64,000 nt of DNA from Adiantum capillus-veneris. Its lineage: Eukaryota > Streptophyta > Polypodiopsida > Polypodiales > Pteridaceae. The first letter of the stretch is position 1. Each line of letters starts with the position of its first letter. Below the pieces are notes generated by a model, which was not told where the DNA came from, did not search any database, and worked only from the letters and a program-made list of their open reading frames with translations. Positions 43,999 to 54,157 of the stretch are shown here, one piece after another. Position numbers and translations under genes: made by a program. The stretch covers positions 79,363,291 to 79,427,290 of the forward strand of contig CM043948.1 of assembly GCA_014529385.2 (NCBI GenBank), written 5' to 3'.

Positions 43999-46900
43999 GA
44001 ATTACTTAGAGTACTCCAAGATTCGGAGGCGCTTTTTTCAAGGGAAATGCTCGAACATGGTGGTCCACCCTTCTACTGAACAAGGAAGCTCTGGTTAAAT
44101 GGTTGAAATTCAAAAGGCTTTTTATTTCTTCTTGGCTGACTTGAGAGTACGAACGAGATATATGAACTGCTTGGAATCATCTTCTGATGACCAAGAGAGA
44201 TTCTCTGGACGCGTATTGCGAGAGATTTTGGAGCTCTTTTCTACCAGCTTCTTCATTTAAGAAGATCTCGTTTAAAGAACAGATTGAGCGTTTTGCTGCA
44301 TAAGAACAACGTTGTGGTCAATTATCGGGCGAAGAAAGCGACATTGACTACTAGAAAGGGCCGAAACATTGTACTTGATGTGAAACTGAAGGGCGAGTCC
44401 GTCCCTACTATATCGGCTTCGTCCGTTTCGAAATTAATGAAATCCAATCTGTTTGTTTACTCGATCTTTTTGACACATGAAAAATATGTCTGAACTTGAT
44501 AAAGAACACCAAGATTTTCTCCACACTCATGCCGATTGCTTTTCTGAGGGCCTACCAGGCGAGTTGCCACCAGCTCATCCTGAGGATCATGCCATTGATG
44601 TGATACCTGGAAGCACACCACCGAACCGGCCACCTTATCGTGTGAGCCGAGCTTAGAATGAAGAGTTTATGAACCAAGTGAAAGACCTCTTGGAAAAGGG
44701 TCTTATTAAGCCGAGTACTTCACCTTACTGCTCTCCGGTGTTGTTGGTTTTGAAGAAAGACGGATCTTGTAGAATGTGCATTGATTATAGAACTCTCAAT
44801 AAAATCATCATCAAGAACAGATTTCCGATTCCGAGGATCGATGATATTCTTGACCGACTACAGGGATCCTCTTGTTTCACCAGGATCGATTTGAAGAGCG
44901 GATATCATCAGATCTGAATCGCGCCGGGAGATGTCTACAAGACAACTTTTTAGACGACCTTCGGTTTATTTGAATTTTTGGTGATGCCTTTTGGCCTTAC
45001 CAATGCTCCAACGACCTTTAACCGAATGATGGACAGGATTTTCAAAGAGTACAGATCTTTTGTTGGCACTTTCTTTGATGACATTATTGTCTTCTCCAAG
45101 GATGAGGCAGAACATAGAGAACATTTGTTACAAGTCTTTCAGTCATTGAGAGATCACAAGTTGGTGATCAATGCAAAGAAAAGTGAATTTTTCTTATTAG
45201 AGATACACTTTTTGGGACACATCGTCTCAGCAGCAGGAGTGCAGATGGACCCGGCCAAGATTGAGACTATACGTGATTGGCCCGATTTGAAGAATGTCCA
45301 TGAAGTTAGAAGCTTCTTGAGCTTAAGTTCTTACTACCGGAGGTTCATTAGAAAGTTTCCAGAGGTTGCTTCCCCTTTGCATATTTTGACACAGAAAAGA
45401 GTCCCTTTCTCGTGGGGACCCTCAGAGGTGACTGCCTTTCAGACATTGAAAGAGAAATTGATTATAGGACCAGTTTTGACTTTGCCAGATTTGCAGAAGT
45501 CATTCGAAGTATATTCTGATGCTTGTGGTCGTAGTCTGGGTGCGGTCTTAATGCAAGAAGGCCATGTCTTGCCTATGAGAGCCGATTGTTTTCAAGGCCG
45601 GAATTGACATCACAGATATATGAGAAAGAGCTTTTGGCGGTTATCCATGCTCTTACTCAGTGGCGACATTACCTACTCGAAGCCGATTTTACGGTCTTCA
45701 TTGATCATCAGAGTTTACGCTACTTCTTGTCACAGAAGCAGCTATCGGAAAAGCAGATGGTTGGTCTTGGCTATTTCCGCAATACATCATAGAAGCTTCG
45801 AGTATATGGTCGATCAGTACGCCACAGATCCAGATTTTGCAGATGTATTCAGTCGAATACAGAATGGGGGGGTAGTAGCAGGATATTCCATTTGGGATGG
45901 CTACTTAATGAAGAAAACGATGTTGTGTGTTACACAGCCGTTGAGGGAAAAGGTTCTAACCGAATGCCATTGTCCACCATTTACGGGTCACCGCGGCATT
46001 GATTCCACCTTGAAAGGTGTGGAGCGATACTTCTTTTGGCCGGGACTCAAGAAGGACGTGGACGATTTTGTACGCAGTTGCTTGGTATGTCAGAAGGTCA
46101 AGTTTGACAGGCATAAAGCATAGGGATTGTTACAGTTTTTACCCATTCTCACCCGCCCTTGGGAAAGTATTGCTATGGATTTCATTTTTGATCTCCTGAA
46201 AACTCAGAGTGGGCACGATGATATCTGGACTGTTATTGATAGATTTAGCAAGCAAGCTCATTTCATTCCAGTGAAGAAAACAGTCAAACCGGATTACTTA
46301 GCGAGACTGTTCATTGCCCAGATATTCAGATTACATGGCATGCCTGAGACAATTGTCTCTGATAGAGATCCCCGATTCACGAGTTTGTTTTGGAAGGCTA
46401 TTTGGAAGAGCATTGGCACACGGTTGCATATCTTGTCATCTTTCCACTCAGACAGATGGGCAATTTGAGATTGCAAATTCAGTCGTACTGGATTTATTGA
46501 AGTCTTACATTGCGGATCAGAAGACTCAATGGGAAAGGTTTTTACCTTCGGTGGAATTTGCCTACAATAACACGATTCACTCTTCGATGGGGAATGCGCC
46601 ATTTGAGATTATTGAAAATGCTATGAAGGTTTTGTCCTTCTTAAGCACGAAAGATAAATCTTTTGAAGCCGACCAGTACACGAGGGACTTGGACACTGCT
46701 TCTGCCAAGGTCCGGGAGGCTTTAGAGAAATCTCAAGAAAGACACAAAAAGGCAACAGATCGACACCGTCGCGATTTGAAATTAAAGGAAGACGATTGGG
46801 TGCTCTTACGTTTTGAGAAGGCACGCCTGAAAAAGAAAAATGGAAAGGAGCGGCTTTTCCCAAAGCTTAGCATGAGATACTATGGACCTTTCTAGATAAA

Positions 46901-47235
46901 AGAAAAGATAAATGATGTCTCCTTTAGACTGAAGCTGCCCGATACTTGGAGAATTCACAATGCTTTTCATGTGAGTCTCTTGAAGCCTTTTAAAGGCGAT
47001 GTGCTCGATGATGGAGAGCCAGATGCAACCCGAAGTGGAGGAAAGCGAGGAGATACTCGTTCCAAAATAGATACTGGCACATAAAGATAGAAAGATAAAA
47101 GGTAAAGTGATGAGGCGGTTCTTGGTTAAATTCAAGAACTATCCCGCATTGGATGCGAAGTAGATGGAGGAGGAGGACCTAGCAGATACTCCTCAGATTG
47201 TGAACCTTCACCTTAAAGCTTTCGGTTTAGCATAG
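43999..47235 (+). pseudogene. Element B gag end and pol remnant
   Basis: After C, the gag core resumes, badly frame-shifted, to about 44281. It then jumps directly to the C-terminal part of protease (NNVVVNYRAKKATLTT), so the zinc knuckle and protease active site are deleted. RT follows in pieces (44669-44917, 44978-45607) with KSGYHQI, PFGLTNAPTTFNRMMD and FFDD, then RNase H, integrase (CPPFTGHRGID, CLVCQKVK, IVSDRDPRF) and a chromodomain with stops. Nonsense codons at 44654, 44915, 46893 and 47161 fit C-to-T or G-to-A changes when compared with A2 or E. Confidence 0.88.
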
Positions 47236-47739
47236 TCTACTCCGATAGAACCCCGATTTTAGCATGGACGAATCTAGTGCAGCAGGTATGCACAAGAGGG
47301 GAGTCACTTCGCTCCTTTGTTGACAGATTGCCCCGATATTTTGATTTGATATAGAGTCACTAATGTCCCTTTGGGTTTTAGGGATATTGCTGAGCTAACA
47401 GTATTCTGCTGTATGACTTTATGAACTGGAATTCCCGATAATGAAAATGATATTGATTGATTTGTACTTGACTTGTTTAAATGCAGGAATTGATAGACAA
47501 AATGACTGCAGCATTTCGGTCTCATAAATCTCTATAGACATGATTGCAATATGGATTAGTTAATTGGGCATCTGTGAGATCCTGACTGGATCTAGATGCG
47601 ATTGCTAAATACGTAGCCGATTAATCATGGTCTGAGATTTGGAATGATATTTGAATGTGATTTGTCATGTGATGTCCTGTGATGTCAAGTGCTTCCTTTG
47701 ATGTGACTGTTGGTACTAACAGTCAGTGTCTGCTAAAGA
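47236..47739 (+). other. 3' untranslated region of element B
   Basis: Similar to the 3' regions of A2, E and H. The polypurine tract and the first part of the 3' LTR are deleted near 47739. Confidence 0.7.
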
Positions 47740-48205
47740 CCCGCTGCCAGGTTGAAGTGGCACCTCTACGGATTCTCCGTGAATTGCGGTGCAAAAAGCG
47801 GGCACCAGTACGGAAATTCTACTTTAGCGCTGGCTAAAATTACGATGGCTGATTTGGCAGCTTTTGGGGATAAATTGCTTTATTCTTGAAAAGCTTAAGA
47901 GCTTTTGATTTTGGGGCTGTGCTTTTGGGCATCCCTTGTAACCAATAAATAAATGGTTAGGCCCTCACTTCTCAGAGCATCTGGACGCAGAGTCTGAGAG
48001 TGAGCACCTACCCACTCTCTTGTACTTTGAACACAGATTAATACAAAAGAAATATCGAAAGGGGCGTCAATCTTTGGGGCCAATATCTCTAGGCACGGAA
48101 CTACGCCGTGCTGTGTCGACTCAAGTGTGAATTGTGAATTGTTTTGAAGTGAACCTCAGCTGTGTCGCAGTAGAATCTTGACTTGGAGTGTCCAAGTTTG
48201 TTACA
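47740..48205 (+). repeat. 3' LTR of element B, 5'-truncated
   Basis: Aligns with 15850-16320 of the 5' LTR (from GCTGCCAGGTTGAAGTGGCACC-like sequence, quoted in part as CCAGGTTGAAGTGGCACC) and ends GTTTGTTACA. It is followed by the duplication gatgg. Confidence 0.9.
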
Positions 48206-48426
48206 GATGGTCATTGGCACGTCTGTTAGAGTTCAGGCATCTCTTTGGATTCGTCCAGTCAGTCCTAGTTTCTAGCAGGGACAGGTGTTAGGGAGTGAGG
48301 GCTTTTTTGTGGTTGTCCCGGCTAGTGTGAGGTTGTTCTCATGTCGGGTTGTGTTTAGCCATGTTTAGCTCAGGGTTTTGGCTTTGTTCCATGGTCAATA
48401 GGCTCTTGTAGGCTGTGGGTATTTTT
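48206..48426. other. Flank of element B, unclassified
   Basis: Right-hand target sequence of B. No recognised feature. Confidence 0.4.
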
Positions 48427-48829
48427 TGTGAGGATTAGTGGTGCTTATCCTAGAATTAAGACTAAAACTTCATACTTAAGATTAAATTGAGACTCAAGAG
48501 ACGAGAACACTTGTTGTTTGATTGATTGAATTAATGAAAACTGAGTACAATAGGCTCCTTATGTAGGAGACGAAGAGTTACAATAGAAAAGACATGTCTC
48601 ATGGTGAAGAGACATGACTTTAAGGGTAAAGACACATCCTTTGGACGAAGAGCTGCAACCATTGGTTGAAGGGGTGTGACCAGCTAGGAGTGTGGCTTTT
48701 GGCAAAGAGACACGTCTCTAGAATGAAGAGTCGTAACCATTCAAGCGTAGGGGTCCTCCTTGGTATGTCACTTCTTGTATTTGCTACTAGGACTAGATGT
48801 AATAATGTAACATAGTCACAATCGTGACA
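48427..48829. repeat. Solo LTR S2 (same family as S1)
   Basis: TGTGAGGATT to ATCGTGACA, about 403 bp, with the same gaagagacac-type internal repeats as S1. Flanks are ttttt and ttttc, so a 5-bp duplication with one change is possible. Confidence 0.8.
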
Positions 48830-50736
48830 TTTTCCTAGCCTTGCTTGTATTTTCCTACAGCCCTTTTCGGCTTTCGGTGCATATTCCTTGCATATTACCC
48901 TACTTTGAGGTCGTGGGGGTTGGTGGACAGCTGGCCGACCCAGACCTTTGGGTGTATATAGGTGAGTGTGCAATGGCCCTTGGGTGCAGGGCACCCCTAG
49001 GGGGTAGCCCTAGGAGGGGCGGTTAGCCTAGTGTTTTGCTACAAATTAGCCCTAGCGTTTTTCATCCCCAGCAGTAGGGCAACACCATCGGCAATGATGG
49101 GCAGCATTGTGATCTCTCCTTGTTTCCTCCTTAGGGAGCTCGTCCTGTGGGCATTCAGTGCAGAGGCAAAGCACCTAGTCCTTGGTGCATGCTTAGGAGT
49201 GCAGAAACCTACACATCCTCTAGATGGCAGCCATGCTTGTAGCCTTGAGGCATGTACCTCTCTTTCTTCATTTCTCTCTTGTGCTAGGGGGAGGATCAGT
49301 CCAAAAGTGATAGCTCGTGTGGAGATTGTGACAATGTCAATGTTCTCATGTGCATGAGCAAGTTGGCAGTGTCAGTAGCAGTCGCAGTTGTGTGTACCTC
49401 GGGGCTATCCATTGGGCATGTTAGTTCTATGTCGGACCACCCTTGGTCACTTGTATGAGCACTTGTTATAAGCATGGAGAGCCTTTCTCAGATCTCTCTC
49501 TCTCTCTTATTCTCAGATGTCTTGTCTCTCTCTACCTCAGTGATCTCTCTTCTCCACAGGTGCCTTGTTCATGTATGTGGCATTGCGGGTGTTCTAGATA
49601 GGAGTTGAGGTGTCCATTGATCACGAGCCAGTTCTTGTCTTCGTTGCATCTTCCGCTGCCACTGTTGACAACGTCCGCATGAAGTTGTGTCTGCCCAAGA
49701 ATCATATTTCTTTGTACATGTGTAATGAGGGGCGATTACTCTTCTTTAAGAAGGGTGCGGGGATGCCGCAAATGGATGACGTGGCATGCCGCATGTTGGC
49801 ACATGACTGGAAGAGAAATTGAAGAGCCGAACCCAAACCACATTGAGGCGAAAACCCAAATCTTGGTGCAATCACCTGCAAAATGTGGCGTGACTTTCAA
49901 GCCATACGACTAATGATGTGGCGGTGTGGAACGTGGCAACTTTTGGCGAAAGTTATTAAAAGTATTGACTTTGACCTTTGGGGGCCAACTTTGATATCAG
50001 TGATTTTGGTGCTTTTGAGTATGTGTAAAAGTGATAGGCCAAGTCCTTATAATAGTGAGGCATTGTGCAAGCTTCGAGCAAGAGCCAGACTCGCACTGGT
50101 AGCTGTATCTTAGAAGATCAATAATAAAGAAATACCGCCGCCTAGTCGAGAGGCAAGTGCATCTTTGAGTCAAACTCTGGTTGTCTCATCTCAAGTGTGC
50201 AGTTCTCTTTTAGTTCAAGTGATTAAAAATCTTACCTTTCGACAACGCCATTTTTTATTTAATTTAATCTATTCGCTTTAAAGTTCATTTTAACGAAAAC
50301 GAGCGAAAATAAATAAACGAATATTTCCAACGCAAAAGCAACGAAAGCTCATAAAGAAACCTTAAATTATTGGCTTACCTAAAGAAGTACTGCAGCCTGT
50401 TTAGTTTTTCTCTTTCTCATAACCAATGTTTTTATTATGATTTCATTGAATTTTTTGTTATTTTGGTATATTCACACGGGAATGGAAGAGACCTTGGCAG
50501 ATCATGTTCACCACGAAGTCATATGAAATTGGATTTTAATTCTCCTAAGAATCTTCCTATTAGTTGCCATCAAAGACTTTTGCTTGTTTTTTGTTCTCTA
50601 TAATTGAGCGGAAAAGAAAAAACAAATTAAATTATGACACGATCTATACGTATGGAACACTAGATTATTTTTACCCATATTATTTATTTGCAGATTGTGC
50701 TATTTTGCTCTAGTCTTGATTTTTGTTGGCATGAGG
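48830..50736. other. Unclassified sequence with an LTR-like remnant
   Basis: Around 49770-50230 there are TGACGTGGCATG and ACGTGGCAAC motifs, then CAATAATAAAGAAATACCGCC (50108-50128 region, quoted in part as AATAAAGAAATACCGCC), the same box found in the A, B, C and H LTRs. This suggests a decayed LTR. An ORF of 70 codons at 49610-49822 has no recognised content. Short CT tracts lie near 49493-49508. Confidence 0.45.
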
Positions 50737-51147
50737 TGTGTAAGGGTTCTAGTTACGAATCCTTAATTAAGTACTTAAATTCATGATTAAGACTTAAGAA
50801 ACTTAAACTTGACTCAGAGATAAGACTTAGAAGACTCCATGTTTGATTCATTGAATGAATGTTTGAAAACTGAGTACAATAGGCTCCTTGGTATGACCCT
50901 TCATGAAGAGACACATCCTTTAGGCGAATAGACATGTCTTTAGGCGAACAGACACATCCATTCGAGGAAGAGCCGCAACCATTGGTTGAAGGGGCATGAC
51001 TAGTCGTCGAAGGAGTGTGGCTGTTGGTAAAGAGGCATGACTTTAGAGTGAAGGGTTGTGACCATTCGAGAACACGGATCCTCTTGGGTTAGTCACACTT
51101 CGCATCGGCATTTGTAATGAATCAAGAAGAGTGTATAATATAATAAC
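50737..51147. repeat. LTR copy S3 (same family as S1), right end lost
   Basis: Starts TGTGTAAGGGTTC and shares CCTTAATTAAGTACTTAAA-like sequence and the gaagagacac repeats with S1. It runs into the G3 LTR start at 51148. Confidence 0.75.
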
Positions 51148-51562
51148 TGTCACGTGCACATTTAACCCTATGTGCATGTGGACAAGGTACTTCACGACAA
51201 GGTTTCAATTAGCTTAGGAAGTATTCTGGCACCTTTGTGAGTCTTTTCAAGGCCGTGCATGTCTAGGCACTTAGAGTAGATGCATATCCTATGGTTACAC
51301 AGCATGATCATCAGCATTACCATCAGAATCCATCACAAGCATTTTACAGTGCACAGAACCTATTTTAGCCATTTTCCACTTATTATTAATAAGTGACTTT
51401 GTTGGGAAACTGGGTAGGGCATTTTTGACAAGGAACTATACCTAGCGCTAGTAGTATCTGGCAGAAGTCTGGCAAGGGAACCTAGCGTTTTAAGCCACCA
51501 AAGACCAGCCATCGTTTTTCATCAACTGTAGAACAAGTCCAGCGTTTTGCAAGTTGCAGATC
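51148..51562 (+). repeat. LTR fragment G3 (G family), cut by element H
   Basis: TGTCACGTGCAC, then AACCCTATGTGCATGTGGACAAG (in part CCCTATGTGCATGTGGAC), matching the start of the G LTRs. Its middle aligns to the G2 LTR at 61640-61890 on the opposite strand. It ends where the H LTR begins. Confidence 0.75.
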
Positions 51563-52149
51563 TGTCACAAACTGGTAGTGGCATGCCCGGACACACAGGC
51601 AGCAGGATGACGTGGTAGAATCCCGCATTTTGCGCTGCATTGCTGACGTGGCAGAATTAAAAAAATTCCGCTGACACGTTGACGTGGCAGATTCTGTACG
51701 ATGTTGACGTGGTAGGGCTGGAAATTACGCTGGCTGCTGTACGGATTTCCGCAAATCACGTTGCTTTTTTTGGGAAGATTTTTGGATTAGTTGCTTTTTA
51801 TTTTAAAAAGCTTTTGAAGTTTGAAAGCTTTTGAGTTTAACTGCTTTTGGGGCTCTGCTTTTGGCATCCCTTGTAAGAATAAAAGAGCCCGAAGGGCCTC
51901 AATCTTCAGAGCATTTGGACGTAGAGTCTGAGAGCAGAGGTTCCTGCGGGAGTTGTACTTTGCTCAAAGATTAATATAAAAGAAATACTGAAAGGGGCGC
52001 CAGTCTTTGGGGCCAATCTCTCTTGGCACGAAACTACGTCGGGCCGTGTCGACCAAATTGAACTGTGATTTTAAAGTTGTGAAGTATTTTAAGTGATTCT
52101 CTCTCGTGTCGTGGTAGAATCTTGACTTGGAGTGTCCAAGTCTGTTACA
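51563..52149 (+). repeat. 5' LTR of element H
   Basis: TGTCACAAACTGG to GTCTGTTACA. It contains four TGACGTGG motifs (51608, 51644, 51680, 51705) and the shared box at 51971-52017. Confidence 0.9.
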
Positions 52150-52213
52150 GTGGTATCAGAGCGCGGTCGATTTCTCTTTTACCGGGAAATCCGATCCTTT
52201 TCTCGCGGCACTT

Positions 52214-53679
52214 ATGGATTTGAACAACGAACTGTGGGCTTCCTCTGCATCTGGGGATGTGGGAAGAGATCACGAAGAAGATTCTCACCAAGAGTACGGC
52301 CCGTCTCGGCCTACTCAAGCGGAGATTGAAGAGATGGAACGTCGACAATTGGTTGACAATGTGACAAAGATGATAATCAATCTTGCGAAGGATCCGAAAT
52401 TTGCAAAATTTTTGACTCAGTAATCCTTCGATGAAGTGCACACCCAGTGGCAAAAAAGCCACAGAGCCACCCATCAAACCGGCACTCAAGAAACCTCCTG
52501 CTCCAAGGATGGTTACAGAGCAAGAATTGGAAGAGGTGGTTGATACACGGATCAGTAAGCTTTTGGACGCGAACAATAAAGCCAAAAAGCATGACAAAAA
52601 GCAGAAGAAAGGAATTGACTTCTCGGGTTATTTGGGTTGTCAATCTTTTCTTACATCGGCAAAAAAGCAGAAGAAGCGCGTATGATTTGAAGGACTACCC
52701 AGTTCTTCTTCTTTTTCTTCTTCTTCTGACAATTCTTCTAGCTCCTATGATTCGAGCGTAGAAGACAGAAAAGGGGAAAGCGAAGCAAAAAGCAAAGCTT
52801 TGGAAAGGGCAAGAAAAAGGCAAAGGAGATTAAATCTTGCCCACTTTTTGACAATTCTACCGAGGACTCATCCTCCGACAGTTCGGACTCTGACGATCAC
52901 CGGTTTTATGCCAAAAGAAAGCATTTTTATAGAGCCAATCAATATGATTTCCTCGACAACAAGGGAAAAGCCCAAAGAATTCAAGGAGGGAGGACAGGCA
53001 GTAAAGTTTGAGCACTTTTCAGGGTTTCGAGATGCTCCCAAGACTTTAGCCTTTATTCAACAGTTTGACATAGCATTCTCTGGAGGCCGCTATACAGAGC
53101 ACTCTAAGGTTAGACATGCGACATCCTTTCTGAAAGGCAATGCACTGATATGGTGGTCCATTCTGTTGTTAAGGAAACAAGCATCGACAAAGTGGTTGAA
53201 ATTTAAGAAACTCTTTATTTCTTCATGGCTCACACAAGAATACGAACCGGACGTGATTACTGACTGGAACCATGTTTGGATGGTCAAGACAGAATCAGTG
53301 GATTCTTACTGTGAAAGATTTTGGGAAATTTTTCTACCCGTTTCATCCTTTAAGAAGATCAGTTTCAGGGAGCAGTTGTGGGCTTCCCAAAGAAATTCGA
53401 GACTACTGTCTCGAACAGAAGTCCGAGCCTATACAACAGTTGATGGGACATGCGAAGCGCGGATTTGCTATACATTCGGGTAAATTGACTTACCCATCAG
53501 ATGAACCCTCAACCAATCATAGCAGAAACATTCGACGAAAAGATAGACGACCTTCACTGATAGAAGACCAAAGAGATGAATATTTCAAAGCAGGGAAGTG
53601 TTTTGAATGTGGAGAACAAGGACATATCACTACAAATTGTCCCAAAAGGACACAAGAATCAGAATGGCTGGCACATTGA
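52214..53679 (+). pseudogene. gag of element H
   Basis: ATG at 52214. Same layout as B and A2: acidic N-terminus, QELEEVVDTRIS, Lys/Ser tracts, gag core (FIQQFDIAFSGG) and an intact zinc knuckle CFECGEQGHITTNC near 53600-53640. It is broken by a TAA at 52421, a TGA at 52683 (CGA in B) and frameshifts. Confidence 0.85.
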
Positions 53680-54157
53680 CAGAACAGCTGGATGAGGCGA
53701 TACTCGTTTTAGAACAGCTTTTTGAATTAGCATTATTTTGCTTTATGGATTTATGAAACAAAACTTTTATTTTGGAAGATGATTTTGAAAAAATCATCAG
53801 ATCGAGCAATGACAGCTCTTGAAAGAACCTGATAATGAATCATGAATCACGACTGATGCAATGGAATAAATGACTGGACCACTTTGTTCAGTATGAACTT
53901 AGTGATGAATTGGGATCCTTGGAAAAGATTTCTCGCACACGACAGTGCTTGAGGCGTATGACTACTTGCACATGACAGTGCTTGAGTCGAAAAATCTCCA
54001 TAGACATGATCGCAATATGGGATTAGTTAACCCGACATCAATGAGGTCCGGAATGGATCTAGATGTGGTTACTAAATACGTTGCTGACAGTTATGGTCTG
54101 AGATTTGGAACGAATGTTTCTGTGATTGGAATGATTGTTGAATGTAATTTGTCATGG

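Larger units (their letters stand above)
15762..48205 (+). mobile_element. Gypsy chromovirus B, outermost host element of the nested block
   Basis: Plus-strand LTR retrotransposon bounded by the 5-bp duplication gatgg (15757-15761 and 48206-48210). Its own sequence is about 5.7 kb; the rest is inserted A2 (17049-35328), which itself contains D, and C (35557-43998). Segments of B are 15762-17048, 35329-35556 and 43999-48205. It has a large internal deletion in gag-protease near 44284 and many stops, so it is dead. Confidence 0.92.
51563..54157 (+). mobile_element. Element H, deletion derivative of the A/B gypsy family
   Basis: A complete 5' LTR (51563-52149), a tRNA-iMet primer-binding site (52150-52162), a gag pseudogene and then, with all of pol missing, the family's 3' untranslated region (53960-54157). 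Similarity stops at 54157, and no 3' LTR is seen. Confidence 0.82.

Noticed and set aside
49610-49822. 70-codon ORF
   Set aside because: Short, no recognised content, lies next to an LTR-like remnant.
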